Positions 36,651 through 45,764 of a DNA stretch of 64,000 bases are shown piece by piece. The DNA is from Pedococcus bigeumensis. GTDB taxonomy: Bacteria; Actinomycetota; Actinomycetes; Actinomycetales; Dermatophilaceae. The notes under the pieces are model-generated. The model was not told the DNA's origin. It made no database searches and saw only the letters and a program-made list of their open reading frames with translations. The stretch lies in the NCBI RefSeq assembly GCF_006438965.1, contig NZ_RCZM01000001.1:187097-251096 (forward strand), written 5' to 3'. The position numbers were made by a program, and so were the translations under genes. Numbering within the stretch: the stretch's first letter is position 1; every line of letters starts with the position of its first letter.

Positions 36651-37430
36651 CTAGAACCGGCTCGTCAGGAGCGCGCGCTTCACTTCCTGGATCGCCTGCG
36701 TCACCTGGATGCCACGCGGGCACGCGTCGGTGCAGTTGAAGGTGGTGCGGCAGCGCCACACCCCTTCCTTGTCGTTCAGGATCTCCAGCCGTTGCGCGCC
36801 ACCCTCGTCGCGGGTGTCGAAGATGAAGCGGTGCGCGTTGACGATCGCCGCGGGGCCGAAGTACTGGCCGTCGTTCCAGAACACCGGGCAGCTCGTGGTG
36901 CAGGCGGCGCACAGGATGCACTTGGTCGTGTCGTCGAAGCGGTCGCGGTCGGCCTGGCTCTGGATCCGCTCGCGGGTCGGCTCGTTGCCGTTGGTGATGA
37001 GGAACGGCATCACCTCGCGGTAGGCGTCGAAGAACGGCTCCATGTCGACGATGAGGTCCTTCTCGACGGGAAGGCCCTTGATCGGCTCGACGGTGATCGG
37101 CTTGTCGGGGTTGACGTCCTTGATCAGCGTCTTGCAGGCGAGCCGGTTCTTGCCGTTGATCCGCATGGCGTCGGAGCCGCAGACGCCGTGGGCGCAGGAG
37201 CGGCGGAACGACAGCGAGCCGTCCTGGTCCCACTTGATCTGGTGCAGCGCGTCGAGCACCCGGTCGGTGGCGTGCGAGGTGACCTGGTAGGTCTCCCAGT
37301 GAGCCTCGGTGTCGGTCTCGGGGTTGAAGCGCGCGATCTTGAGCGTGACGGTGAAGGACGGTACGGCGCCGGCCTTGGCGGAGTCCTGGCCGGTCTTGCC
37401 CGCGGTCGTGTCGGTCGTGGTGGCAGTCAT
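36651..37430 (-). CDS. sdhB: Succinate dehydrogenase iron-sulfur subunit
   Basis: A 259-residue electron-transfer subunit of complex II. The [2Fe-2S] cysteines are in SCAHGVCGSDAMRINGKNRLAC, quoted here as its core CAHGVCGSD, and the two C-terminal clusters in CILCAACTTSCPVFW and CTDACPRGI. The N-terminus has a short extension rich in Thr and Ala. The ATG at 37430 overlaps the sdhA stop by one base. Last gene of the sdhCDAB operon. Confidence 0.97.
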   Translation of the reverse strand: MTATTTDTTAGKTGQDSAKAGAVPSFTVTLKIARFNPETDTEAHWETYQVTSHATDRVLDALHQIKWDQDGSLSFRRSCAHGVCGSDAMRINGKNRLACKTLIKDVNPDKPITVEPIKGLPVEKDLIVDMEPFFDAYREVMPFLITNGNEPTRERIQSQADRDRFDDTTKCILCAACTTSCPVFWNDGQYFGPAAIVNAHRFIFDTRDEGGAQRLEILNDKEGVWRCRTTFNCTDACPRGIQVTQAIQEVKRALLTSRF

Positions 37431-39205
37431 CAGTACTTGCGCTCCATCGGCTGGTAGCGGGTGACGGTCACGGGCTTGTAGTCGAGGCGGACCTCGTCGG
37501 CGAACTTCGGGCCCAGCTCGTCGTCGGTGACCGGCGCGCGGTAGGCCATGGTGTGGCGCATGAAGTTCACGTCGTCGCGGGCTTCGTAGTCCTCGCGGAA
37601 GTGGCCGCCTCGGGACTCCTTGCGGGCCAGGGCTCCGAGGGTGATGACCTCGGCCAGCTCGATGAGGAAGCCGAGCTCGACGGCCTCGAGCAGGTCGGTG
37701 TTGTACCGCTTGCCCTTGTCCTGCACGACGACGTTGGCGTAGCGCTCCTTGAGCTCGTCGATGACGCCGAGGGCTTCCTTCATGGAGGCCTCGGTGCGGA
37801 ACACCTGGACGTTGCGGTCCATCGTCTCCTGCAGTGCACGACGCAGGTCGGCCACCCGCTCGCCGCTGTCGCGGGTGCGGATCGTCTCGACCATCGCCTC
37901 GACGAAGGTCGAGGGGTTGGCGGGCAGGTCGACGTACGGTGCGTTCGCGGCATACTCCGCGGCGGCGATGCCGGCGCGACGCCCGAAGACGTTGATGTCG
38001 AGGAGGCTGTTGGTGCCGAGGCGGTTGGACCCGTGGACCGAGACGCAGGCGACCTCGCCGGCCGCGAAGAGGCCCGGCACGACGTCGGTGTTGTTGCTCA
38101 GCACCTCGGTCTCGACGTTGGTCGGCACGCCACCCATGGCGTAGTGCGCGGTCGGGTAGACCGGAACCGGCTCGGTGTAGGGCTCGACTCCGAGGTAGGT
38201 GCGGGCGAACTCGGTGATGTCGGGCAGCTTGGCGTCGATGTGGGCCGGCTCGAGGTGGGTCAGGTCGAGCAGGACGTAGTCCTTGTTCGGCCCGGCGCCA
38301 CGGCCCTCACGCACCTCGTTGGCCATCGAGCGGGCCACGATGTCGCGGGGCGCGAGGTCCTTGATGGTGGGGGCATAGCGCTCCATGAACCGCTCGCCGT
38401 CGGCGTTGCGCAGGATGCCGCCCTCGCCGCGTGCGGCCTCGGACAGCAGGATGCCGAGACCGGCCAGGCCGGTCGGGTGGAACTGGAAGAACTCCATGTC
38501 CTCCAACGGGATCCCGCGACGGAAGGCCACGCCCATGCCGTCACCGGTCAGCGTGTGGGCGTTCGAGGTGGTCTTGAAGACCTTGCCGGTGCCACCGGTG
38601 GCGAAGACGACCGACTTGGCCTGGAAGACGTGCAGCTCCCCGGTCGCCAGCTCGTAGGCCACGACACCAGCGGTGTGCTCGACGCCGTCGGCGCCGGTGT
38701 TCATGAGCAGGTCGAGGACGTAGAACTCGTTGTAGAACTCGACGCCCTGCTTGACGCAGTTCTGGTAGAGCGTCTGGAGGATCATGTGGCCGGTGCGGTC
38801 TGCTGCGAAGCAGGACCGGCGGACGGCGGCCTCACCGTGGTTGCGGGTGTGCCCGCCGAACCGGCGCTGGTCGATCTTGCCCTCGGGCGTGCGGTTGAAC
38901 GGCAGGCCCATCTTCTCGAGGTCGATGACCGCGTCGATGGCCTCGCGGCACATGATCTCGGCAGCGTCCTGGTCGACGAGGTAGTCGCCACCCTTGACGG
39001 TGTCGAAGGTGTGCCACTCCCAGTTGTCCTCCTCGACGTTGGCGAGGGCGGCGCACATGCCACCCTGCGCCGCGCCGGTGTGCGACCGGGTCGGGTAGAG
39101 CTTGGTCAGCACCGCCGTGCGGGTGCGGGTGCTCGACTCGAGCGCGGCACGCATGCCTGCGCCGCCGGCCCCGACGATGACCACGTCGTACTTGTGCGTC
39201 TGCAT
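37430..39205 (-). CDS. sdhA: Succinate dehydrogenase flavoprotein subunit
   Basis: Catalytic subunit of complex II oxidising succinate to fumarate, 591 residues. The FAD motif VIVGAGGAGMRAA is at the N-terminus, HTGAAQGG holds the covalent FAD histidine, and the substrate-site segments RFMERYAP and HGSNRLGTNSLLD are present. AAAGGAAA lies upstream of the ATG at 39205. It is 28 bases after sdhD and overlaps sdhB. Confidence 0.97.
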   Translation of the reverse strand: MQTHKYDVVIVGAGGAGMRAALESSTRTRTAVLTKLYPTRSHTGAAQGGMCAALANVEEDNWEWHTFDTVKGGDYLVDQDAAEIMCREAIDAVIDLEKMGLPFNRTPEGKIDQRRFGGHTRNHGEAAVRRSCFAADRTGHMILQTLYQNCVKQGVEFYNEFYVLDLLMNTGADGVEHTAGVVAYELATGELHVFQAKSVVFATGGTGKVFKTTSNAHTLTGDGMGVAFRRGIPLEDMEFFQFHPTGLAGLGILLSEAARGEGGILRNADGERFMERYAPTIKDLAPRDIVARSMANEVREGRGAGPNKDYVLLDLTHLEPAHIDAKLPDITEFARTYLGVEPYTEPVPVYPTAHYAMGGVPTNVETEVLSNNTDVVPGLFAAGEVACVSVHGSNRLGTNSLLDINVFGRRAGIAAAEYAANAPYVDLPANPSTFVEAMVETIRTRDSGERVADLRRALQETMDRNVQVFRTEASMKEALGVIDELKERYANVVVQDKGKRYNTDLLEAVELGFLIELAEVITLGALARKESRGGHFREDYEARDDVNFMRHTMAYRAPVTDDELGPKFADEVRLDYKPVTVTRYQPMERKY

Positions 39206-39233
39206 CAGTGCTGTTTCCTTTGGCGATCTAGGG

Positions 39234-39704
39234 TCATCGTGCGCACACGGAGAGAGTGGAGGACGGGTCGAGGCACGGGTCGAAGGTGAAGATGACCAGC
39301 GTGCCCAGCACCATCACGAGCAGCGCGCTCGCCACCAGCAGACCCTTGAGGATCCACCGGGTGCGGTCCTTCTCGGTGTAGTCGTTGATGATCGTGCGGA
39401 CCCCGTTGAAGCCGTGCAGCTCGGCGAGCCACAGCATCAACATGTCCCAGGTCTGCCAGAACGGGCTGCTCCACTTGCCGGCGACGAACGCGAAGTCGAT
39501 GCCGTGGATGCCCTCGCCCAGCATGAGGTTGACGAACAGGTGCCCGAAGATCAGCACGAGTAGCAGGATGCCGCTGGCCCGCATGAAGACCCACGACCAG
39601 AGCTCGAAGTTGCCGCGACCCTTGGAGACCCGGCGGTAGCGGGACTTCTTGGCGGAGACGGCGTCGGGGCCGGCGTGGTAGTTGGTCTCGGTGGTGGCGC
39701 TCAT
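39234..39704 (-). CDS. sdhD: Succinate dehydrogenase hydrophobic membrane anchor subunit
   Basis: A 156-residue membrane subunit with three helices (about 41-61, 84-100, 120-143). The SdhD pattern WSWVFMRASGILLLVLIFGHLFVN contains a haem-ligand-type histidine; quoted core is RASGILLLVLIFGHLF. It forms the quinone site with SdhC. It is 16 bases after sdhC in the sdhCDAB operon. Confidence 0.93.
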   Translation of the reverse strand: MSATTETNYHAGPDAVSAKKSRYRRVSKGRGNFELWSWVFMRASGILLLVLIFGHLFVNLMLGEGIHGIDFAFVAGKWSSPFWQTWDMLMLWLAELHGFNGVRTIINDYTEKDRTRWILKGLLVASALLVMVLGTLVIFTFDPCLDPSSTLSVCAR

Positions 39705-39720
39705 GAGTTTCCCCGGCCTC

Positions 39721-40098
39721 TCAGTGCGTGAACACGATGGTCAGGTGCCGGATCGCGAACGGCGCGAAGAGCACGACGAAGCCGATGGCCACAGCCCAGA
39801 AGAGCTGTCGCTGGTACTTCGGGCCCTTGGCCCAGAAGTCGACGGCGATGATGCGAAGACCGTTGAGCGCGTGGAAGATCACCGCGGCGACCAGGCCCGC
39901 CTCCCCGATGCCGACGACGGGGTTCTTGTAGGCCTCCATCACCTGGTTGTAGGCGTCGGGGGAGACCCGGACCAGCGCGGTGTCGAGCACGTGCGCGAAC
40001 AGGAAGAGGAAGAGAAGGAGACCGCTGATGCGGTGGGCCACCCACGACCACATGCCCTCACGGCCGCGGTAGAGGGTCCCGTTGGCTGCCTGCGCCAC
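39721..40098 (-). CDS. sdhC: Succinate dehydrogenase cytochrome b556 subunit
   Basis: A 125-residue membrane subunit with three helices. The family pattern HRISGLLLFLFLFAHVLDTAL near residue 22 and the helix-2 histidine in FHALNGLRII, a likely haem ligand, are present. GTG at 40098 follows AAAGGGA. First gene of sdhCDAB. A -10 TAACCT lies about 70 bases upstream within GGGCCGATAACCTGA, identical to the segment before icd. Confidence 0.93.
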   Translation of the reverse strand: MAQAANGTLYRGREGMWSWVAHRISGLLLFLFLFAHVLDTALVRVSPDAYNQVMEAYKNPVVGIGEAGLVAAVIFHALNGLRIIAVDFWAKGPKYQRQLFWAVAIGFVVLFAPFAIRHLTIVFTH

Positions 40099-40166
40099 TG
40101 CGCGTCCCTTTCGAAGCAGATTTCACGGCTTCGTCGTCGAGCGTCGATGGCCGTAGTTCGCCCGTC

Positions 40167-40172
40167 AGGTTA
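40167..40172 (-). promoter_or_regulatory. -10 box TAACCT of the sdh operon
   Basis: Part of GGGCCGATAACCTGA on the minus strand, matching the icd upstream region over 15 bases. The -35 is not clear. Confidence 0.45.
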
Positions 40173-40258
40173 TCGGCCCGGCCCCCGGGACCGTGAACGG
40201 CCCGGCTGTGAGAAACCAGACAGGCCGTGTTACCCGCTGGTATGCCGAGTCCGAGGTC

Positions 40259-40289
40259 TTGACTTCGAGCCCACTCCAACCCCCACGCT
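40259..40289 (+). promoter_or_regulatory. MerR-type promoter with 19-bp spacer upstream of the merR-like gene
   Basis: -35 TTGACT (40259-40264), 19-base spacer holding the dyad CTTCGAGCCCACTCCAAC (40263-40280) and -10 CACGCT (40284-40289). The ATG is six bases later. The long spacer with a central operator is typical of MerR control. Confidence 0.6.
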
Positions 40290-40295
40290 GGGGTC

Positions 40296-40664
40296 ATGGA
40301 CCTGACCATCGCCGAGACGGCCGAGCGCACCGGGCTCACCGCGCACACGCTGCGCTACTACGAACGCGACGGACTGATGCTGGAGGTACCGCGGTCCTCC
40401 AGTGGACACCGCCGCTACAGCGAGGGCGAGCTGGGCTGGATCGAGCTGATCACCCGGCTGCGCACCACGGGCATGCCGATCCGCGACGTTCGTCGCTATG
40501 CGCAGCTCGTGCGCGCCGGCGAGGGCAACGAGGCCGAGCGCCTCGAGATCCTGTGTCGACATCGCGACGCCGTCCGGGACCGGCTCGAGGCCGAAGCCCG
40601 GCACCTCGCCGCGATCGAGCGCAAGATCGCGGTCTACCTCGGCGAGGCCGACAACTGCCACTGA
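40296..40664 (+). CDS. MerR-family transcriptional regulator
   Basis: A 122-residue regulator. The N-terminal MerR helix-turn-helix is clear (TIAETAERTGLTAHTLRYYE then SGHRRYSEGEL) and is followed by a dimerisation coiled coil; the C-terminus has one Cys-His pair (NCH) but no metal-binding loop, so it belongs to the aldo/keto-reductase-linked MerR type rather than to metal sensors. It is convergent with an aldo/keto reductase gene whose promoter carries the same operator, so it probably activates that gene and itself. The mRNA is probably leaderless. Confidence 0.9.
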   Translation: MDLTIAETAERTGLTAHTLRYYERDGLMLEVPRSSSGHRRYSEGELGWIELITRLRTTGMPIRDVRRYAQLVRAGEGNEAERLEILCRHRDAVRDRLEAEARHLAAIERKIAVYLGEADNCH

Positions 40665-40689
40665 GCCCCGGCCGGTCACGGTCGCCGGG

Positions 40690-41679
40690 TCACCACACCC
40701 GCTCGCGTTCGCCGTCGAGCATGGCCTGCTGCTCGGCGGTGAGCTCGAGGTCGACGGCCTCGATGCTCTCGTCGAGCTGGGCCACCGAGGAGGCGCCGAC
40801 CAGCGGGATGGCGGGCACCGGCGCTCCGAGCATCCAGGCGATGACGACCTGGTTGCGCGTCGCCCCGGTCTCCCGAGCCACTTCGTCGAGCACCGCCAGC
40901 CGAGCCGGGGTGCCCGGATGGTCGAACGCGTCAGGCAGCGGCTTGTCGTCGCGGGTGTAGGCGCCCTTCAGCAGCGGCGAGTAGGCCACCATCGTCAGGC
41001 GCGGGTCGTCGGCCAGCCAGCTGAGCAGCGCACCGTCCGCGACGCCGACAGTGCCCTCGGGCGACGCAAGCCCGGGCTGGTCGGTCCGCGGCCGCAGGTA
41101 CGAGTGCTGGAACTGCACCACGTCGTAGGCCGGCCGGTCCTCGGCCAGGCTCCGCGAGCGCTCCAGCTCCCACGCCCAGAAGTTGCTGGCCCCGAGCATG
41201 CCGACCGCGCCGTCCTCGACCAGACCGGCGAGCCCGTCGACCTGCTCGGCCAGCGGCGTGCCGGGGTCGCGCAGGTGCGCGTAGTAGAGGTCGATCTGCT
41301 CGATGCCGAGCCGCTCCCGGCTGCGGTCCACCTGCTCGCGGACGACGGCAGGGGACAACCCTTCGATGTCGCGGAAGTCGCGCGAGGGGGACAGCGGACG
41401 TGCCCCGACCTTGGTGGCGACGACCATCCGGTCGCGCTGGCCGCTCTGGGCGAGCCAGCGCCCCAGCACTGCCTCGCTCTCGCCACCCTGGGTGCCGTTG
41501 GCCCAGAAGGCGTAGTTGTTGGACGTGTCGAGGAACGTGCCCCCGGCAGCTGCGTACCGGTCGAGCAGGGCGAAGGCGGTCGGCTCGTCCGTGGCAGTGC
41601 CGAACCACATGGCGCCCAGGGCGAGCACGCTCACCTCGCGCTGGCGGGCGGGGTCGGTGCCGATCTTGCGGTACTTCAT
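40690..41679 (-). CDS. Aldo/keto reductase
   Basis: A 329-residue NADPH-dependent oxidoreductase of the AKR TIM-barrel family. The catalytic tetrad is visible: Asp and Tyr in FLDTSNNYAFW (about 50 and 55), Lys in VVATKVGA and His in YYAHLRDP. The substrate is unknown. ATG at 41679 has AGGAGA seven bases upstream. The promoter lies inside the 3' end of the glycosyltransferase gene and carries the MerR-type operator shared with the neighbouring regulator, so induction by the MerR protein is likely. Confidence 0.92.
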   Translation of the reverse strand: MKYRKIGTDPARQREVSVLALGAMWFGTATDEPTAFALLDRYAAAGGTFLDTSNNYAFWANGTQGGESEAVLGRWLAQSGQRDRMVVATKVGARPLSPSRDFRDIEGLSPAVVREQVDRSRERLGIEQIDLYYAHLRDPGTPLAEQVDGLAGLVEDGAVGMLGASNFWAWELERSRSLAEDRPAYDVVQFQHSYLRPRTDQPGLASPEGTVGVADGALLSWLADDPRLTMVAYSPLLKGAYTRDDKPLPDAFDHPGTPARLAVLDEVARETGATRNQVVIAWMLGAPVPAIPLVGASSVAQLDESIEAVDLELTAEQQAMLDGERERVW

Positions 41680-41707
41680 GGAGCTCTCCTGTCACTCGGT
41701 GGGAACG

Positions 41708-41738
41708 ACGGTTCCCCTTCGAGCGCGCTCCAAGTCAA
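41708..41738 (-). promoter_or_regulatory. MerR-type promoter of the aldo/keto reductase gene
   Basis: Minus-strand -35 TTGACT (41733-41738), 19-base spacer, -10 AACCGT (41708-41713). The spacer holds the near-perfect palindrome CTTCGAGCGCGCTCCAAG (41717-41734, plus strand), the same operator as at 40263-40280. Confidence 0.6.
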
Positions 41739-42892
41739 GACCCGGTGCGCCACCCGACGAGCGAGCGTGCGCGCTGCGCGGTGGCGTAGTGGACGAGCAG
41801 CTGGTCGGTCAGCGATGCCCAGCTGCGGTCCGCGACCCGGCGCCGTCCCGCCTCGCCCAACGCCTCCCGTTTGACCCGGTCGCCGGCCAGGTGGGCGACC
41901 GCGTCGCGCAGGGCAGTCGGGTCGTCGGGGTCGAAGAGCAGCCCGGTCCGCGAGTGGTCCACGAGGTCGAGCGGGCCGCCGCGGGCGGGTGCTACGACAG
42001 GCAGCCCGGTCGCGGCGGCCTCCTGGAGGGTCTGGCCGAAGGTCTCCCGGGTGCCGGTGTGCACGAAGAGGTCGAACGCGGCATACGCCCTGGCGAGGTC
42101 GTCGCCCTCCCGGCTGCCCAGGAAGACGGCGTCGACGCCCGCTGCGGCGAGGGTGGCGGCGTCGTCGTGACGGGTGGGACCCTCGCCGACCAGGACCACG
42201 CGCAGGTTGGGCAGCCCGGCGAGGGCAGCCAGCCGGTGCAGCTCCTTCTCCGGCGCCAGCCTCCCGACGTAGCCCACCAGCAGCTCTCCCGCTGGCGCGA
42301 GCGACCACCGCAGGGCGCGGGTGCCGGCGTCGTCGCGCCAGCCGGGGTTGAACAGGGTCGCGTCCACCCCGCGAGCCCACAAGGCAGTGCGCGGTATGCC
42401 GTGCGCCTGCAGCTCGTCGAGGGTCGCCGACGACGGGGCCAGGGTCAGGTCGGCCATCTCGTGCATCCTGCGGATCCAGCGCCACGCGGCCCTGGCTGCT
42501 CCGCGTCCGACCGCTCCGGGGCCGTGCTGACGGATGTAGCTCGGCATGTCGGTCTGGTAGACCGCGACGGTCGGCAGGTCGAGCCGGGTCGCCGCCGACA
42601 GCGCACTGGCTCCGAGGACGAACGGCGACGCGACGTGCACGACGTCCGGCGCGAAGTCGGCCAGCACCGCCTCCACCTCGGCGCCCATCGGCAGCCCGAC
42701 CGGGAACTGCCGCACAGGCACCGACGCGAGCCCGTGCACGGCATACCCGGCGTAGCTCGACGGCGCCGGACGCGGGGCGAGGATGACGGCTTCATGGCCG
42801 CGGTCGCGCAGGCACTCGGCCACGCGGCAGACGCTGGTCGTGACCCCGTTGAGGTGGGGGAGGAACGACTCGGTGACGATGGCGACGCGCAC
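41735..42892 (-). CDS. GT4-family glycosyltransferase (MgtA-like, probable mannosyltransferase)
   Basis: A 385-residue GT-B fold enzyme. The N-terminus VRVAIVTESFLPHLNGVTT and the donor-site segments VGYVGRLAPEKELHRL and ETFGQTLQEAAATGLP, with the EX7E motif, match actinobacterial GDP-mannose-dependent alpha-mannosyltransferases that build mannolipids or lipoglycans. GTG at 42892 begins at the conserved N-terminus; the frame is open upstream. It is divergent from manC, which makes GDP-mannose, supporting a mannose donor by context. The exact acceptor is unknown. Confidence 0.88.
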   Translation of the reverse strand: MRVAIVTESFLPHLNGVTTSVCRVAECLRDRGHEAVILAPRPAPSSYAGYAVHGLASVPVRQFPVGLPMGAEVEAVLADFAPDVVHVASPFVLGASALSAATRLDLPTVAVYQTDMPSYIRQHGPGAVGRGAARAAWRWIRRMHEMADLTLAPSSATLDELQAHGIPRTALWARGVDATLFNPGWRDDAGTRALRWSLAPAGELLVGYVGRLAPEKELHRLAALAGLPNLRVVLVGEGPTRHDDAATLAAAGVDAVFLGSREGDDLARAYAAFDLFVHTGTRETFGQTLQEAAATGLPVVAPARGGPLDLVDHSRTGLLFDPDDPTALRDAVAHLAGDRVKREALGEAGRRRVADRSWASLTDQLLVHYATAQRARSLVGWRTGS

Positions 42893-42979
42893 AGGACCAG
42901 AGTCCGCACCGCGGGTGAGGGGAGGGCCACGGCTGGGGGTGTGTCGGGTGAGCGGCAGGTGACGGGCTGGTGGGTGGGC

Positions 42980-42985
42980 TAGCGT
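42980..42985 (+). promoter_or_regulatory. -10 box TAGCGT, leaderless promoter of manC
   Basis: TAGCGT ends seven bases before the ATG at 42993, without a Shine-Dalgarno. Confidence 0.5.
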
Positions 42986-42992
42986 TCCGGCC

Positions 42993-44084
42993 ATGTCATC
43001 CGCGGCGACGAACGACCACTTCTGGGCGGTGATCCCCGCGGGGGGCGCCGGGACGAGGCTGTGGCCGCTGTCGCGGGCGGGGTCGCCCAAGTTCCTGCAC
43101 GACCTCACCGGCACCGGGCGTTCGCTGCTCCAGGCCACGTGGGACCGACTGACGCCGCTGACGGGTTCGCGGGTCCTGGTCGTCACCGGGGTCGCGCACC
43201 GGGCGGCAGTGGGGGAGCAGCTGCCCGAGCTGCCCTCCGAGCAGCTGCTGGCCGAACCGGCTCCGCGCGACTCGATGGCCGCGATCGGGTGGGCCGCGGC
43301 GGTGCTCGAGGCGCGCGACCCGGACGCAGTGCTCGGGTCGTTCGCCGCCGACCACGTGATCGCGGACGAGGACGCGTTCCGCTCCTGTGTCGCGGAGGCA
43401 GTGGGTGCTGCGGAGCAGGGCTATGTCGTGACGATCGGCATCGAACCCACCTATCCCGCAACAGGTTTCGGCTACGTCGAGATGGGCTCGCCCCTCGGTG
43501 ACGGCACCGTGCGGGCAGTCACCCAGTTCGTCGAGAAGCCCGACCGGGCGCGGGCCGAGGAGTACCTCGCCACGGGCCGGTTCCGCTGGAACGCAGGCAT
43601 GTTCGTCGTGAAGGCGACCGTCCTGCTCGACCTGCTCGCGCAGTGGCACCCCGAGCTCGCGGCGGGGCTGCGGTCGCTCGCGGCCGACCCCTCGCGACTC
43701 GACGAGGTGTGGCCGGGGTTGGAGAAGATCGCGATCGACCACGCCGTCGCGGAGCCCGCGGCCACCGAGGGCCGGGTCGCGGTGGTGCCCGGGGGCTTCG
43801 GCTGGGACGACGTGGGCGACTTCGGGTCGCTCGGCGCGCTGCTGAGCGATGCCGACGGTATGCCGGGTGTGCGGGTCCTCGGCGACGCCTCCGCGGTGCG
43901 CGTGGTCGACTCGACCGGCATCGTCGTGCCGGGGACCGGCCGGGTCGTGGCGCTGGTCGGGCTCGACGACGTCGTCGTGGTCGACACCCCGGACGCACTC
44001 CTCGTCATGTCGCGCGAGCGGGCCCAGGACGTCAAGGCCGTCGTCGACGCGCTGCGGTCCGAGGGCCGCACCGACCTGCTCTGA
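42993..44084 (+). CDS. manC: Mannose-1-phosphate guanylyltransferase
   Basis: Makes GDP-mannose from mannose-1-phosphate and GTP, 363 residues. The pyrophosphorylase loop PAGGAGTRLWPLSR, the metal site FAADHVI, FVEKP, WNAGMFV and GFGWDDVGDF are all present. This is the single-domain form, without the phosphomannose isomerase domain. The ATG at 42993 follows TAGCGT by seven bases, so it is probably leaderless. It supplies the donor for the divergent glycosyltransferase. A 23-8-23 palindrome follows its stop. Confidence 0.95.
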   Translation: MSSAATNDHFWAVIPAGGAGTRLWPLSRAGSPKFLHDLTGTGRSLLQATWDRLTPLTGSRVLVVTGVAHRAAVGEQLPELPSEQLLAEPAPRDSMAAIGWAAAVLEARDPDAVLGSFAADHVIADEDAFRSCVAEAVGAAEQGYVVTIGIEPTYPATGFGYVEMGSPLGDGTVRAVTQFVEKPDRARAEEYLATGRFRWNAGMFVVKATVLLDLLAQWHPELAAGLRSLAADPSRLDEVWPGLEKIAIDHAVAEPAATEGRVAVVPGGFGWDDVGDFGSLGALLSDADGMPGVRVLGDASAVRVVDSTGIVVPGTGRVVALVGLDDVVVVDTPDALLVMSRERAQDVKAVVDALRSEGRTDLL

Positions 44085-44096
44085 CCCGCCCCTGCC

Positions 44097-44150
44097 CGGG
44101 TCTTTGAAGGATCCGCCACGCCAGGACGTGGCAGATCCTTCAAAGACCCG
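44097..44150. terminator. Palindromic terminator/repeat, 23-8-23, copy 1
   Basis: Arms of 23 bases at 44097-44119 and 44128-44150 with one mismatch and an 8-base loop, between convergent manC and the ABC permease gene. The core CTTTGAAGGATC is shared with 48911-48964 and with the element inside fdrA. Confidence 0.7.
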
Positions 44151-44174
44151 CGGGAAGTGCGGGGGTGGGCGAGG

Positions 44175-45764
44175 TCAGGTGACCAGGTCGCGGCGGCGGA
44201 AGGTCGTGAACCCGGCCGCGCCGATGGCCAGCGCGACCAGGACGAGGGCCACCAGACCGGCGGCGTTGGCATCCCCTCCGGGCAGGCTGCCGAGGTGGTC
44301 GAACGGCGACAGGCCCATCGCCCAGTCGGGCAGGCCGAGCAGGGCGCCGAGCTCGCCCAGCAGGACGAACACCGCCAGCAGGCCCCACCCGAAGGTCGAC
44401 CACCGGGGCAGCAGACCGAAGAGCAGGATCGTGAGTCCCACGCAGACCAGCACCGCGGGAGCCGTCGCGAGCGCCGCCGGGAGCAGGTCGCCCACCCCGG
44501 TGCTGCTGACCGCACCGGCGGACAGCCCCGCGCTGACCCCGACGACGACGAGCAGCCACAGCGTGCCCAGGACGGCGATGAGCGCGTGGCTGCCGAGCCA
44601 CTGCCACCGACTCACCGGCGTCGCGAGCACGATCTCGGCCCGACCTGCACTCTCCTCGGAGCGCAGTCGCAGCGCCGTCGCGATGCCGTAGGCAGCCACC
44701 CCGATCGCGAGGAACCGCAGTTCGGTACCGAAGAAGACGTCCACCAGCGAGCCCTGCCCGCCGCTCATCTTCCGCAGCATGTCCTCGACGTCGGGGCTGC
44801 TCGCGATCTGGTCCACAGACTTGGCGATGTTGCCCACGGCCAGGCCCACGACGGCATACCCGATGGTCCAGCCGATCAGCGAGCCGCGCTGGAGGCGCCA
44901 CGCGAGACCGAGCGGGCTTGCGAGCCCGACAGAGGCGTGCGCCGGTCCCGGGCGGGCGGCCCACAGACCCGAACCGACGTCCCGCCGGTGCAGCAGTAGG
45001 TCGGCGACGACGAGGAGGACCGCCGTCGCGGCGACTGCAGGCAGCAGCAGCCAGAGCCGGTTCGCGCCGAACGGGCTGACCTTCTGCGCCCAGCCGAGGA
45101 ACGAGAACCACGCGAGGTCGCGGCCGCCGCCGGTGGAGGTGTCGGCCGCGGCGCGCACGACGAAGGCCAGTCCCAGCGCGCCGATCGCGATGCCGCCCGC
45201 GCCACGGGTGGTCGAGGTGAGCTGGACGGCGATGGCGGTGATGCCGGTCATCACGAGGCCGGCGACCACCTCCACGGCACCGAGGGCGAACGAACCGGTG
45301 GCGTCCACGCCGGTGCCGAGCAGGCTCAGGGCCGACAGCAGCCCGGTCATGAGCACGGTCAACGAGGCGAGGGCGACAGCGGCCGCGAGCGGGGCGCGGC
45401 GACCCACGACACCGGCGGCAACGAGCTCGAAACGGCCGTCCTCCTCCTCGGTGCGGGTGTGCCGCCGCACGATCGCGAAGGCGAGGAACGCCGTGAAGAG
45501 GCTGCCCATCATGACCGTCTTGAGGACGCCGATGCCGGCGGCAGTGGCGGAGGGGAGGGGCCCATAGAGGGCGGTCAGTGACGGGTTGTCGACCATCACG
45601 GCGGCCCCGGCCGCCGCCTCGGCGTCGGTCGGGTAGAGGTCGAGGGTGGCAGCCATCGACCCGTAGGCCGTGGCCACCAGTGCGAGCACGCTGGCCAGGA
45701 TGATCCAGCGGTCGCGCCGCCAGGCCAGCCGGAGGAGGGGCCCGGTGCCGGCCAGGGACGTCAT
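44175..45764 (-). CDS. ABC exporter permease, duplicated ABC-2 type
   Basis: A 529-residue membrane protein with about twelve hydrophobic helices arranged as two similar halves, each starting with a TM helix after a basic segment (RLAWRRDRWIILAS; LAWRLQRGSLIGWTIGYAV). It resembles permeases annotated as polyketide or antibiotic exporters in actinobacteria; the real substrate is unknown. ATG at 45764 overlaps the ATPase stop (ATGA), so the two subunits are co-translated. Their expression is probably controlled by the divergent GbsR/MarR regulator. Confidence 0.86.
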   Translation of the reverse strand: MTSLAGTGPLLRLAWRRDRWIILASVLALVATAYGSMAATLDLYPTDAEAAAGAAVMVDNPSLTALYGPLPSATAAGIGVLKTVMMGSLFTAFLAFAIVRRHTRTEEEDGRFELVAAGVVGRRAPLAAAVALASLTVLMTGLLSALSLLGTGVDATGSFALGAVEVVAGLVMTGITAIAVQLTSTTRGAGGIAIGALGLAFVVRAAADTSTGGGRDLAWFSFLGWAQKVSPFGANRLWLLLPAVAATAVLLVVADLLLHRRDVGSGLWAARPGPAHASVGLASPLGLAWRLQRGSLIGWTIGYAVVGLAVGNIAKSVDQIASSPDVEDMLRKMSGGQGSLVDVFFGTELRFLAIGVAAYGIATALRLRSEESAGRAEIVLATPVSRWQWLGSHALIAVLGTLWLLVVVGVSAGLSAGAVSSTGVGDLLPAALATAPAVLVCVGLTILLFGLLPRWSTFGWGLLAVFVLLGELGALLGLPDWAMGLSPFDHLGSLPGGDANAAGLVALVLVALAIGAAGFTTFRRRDLVT

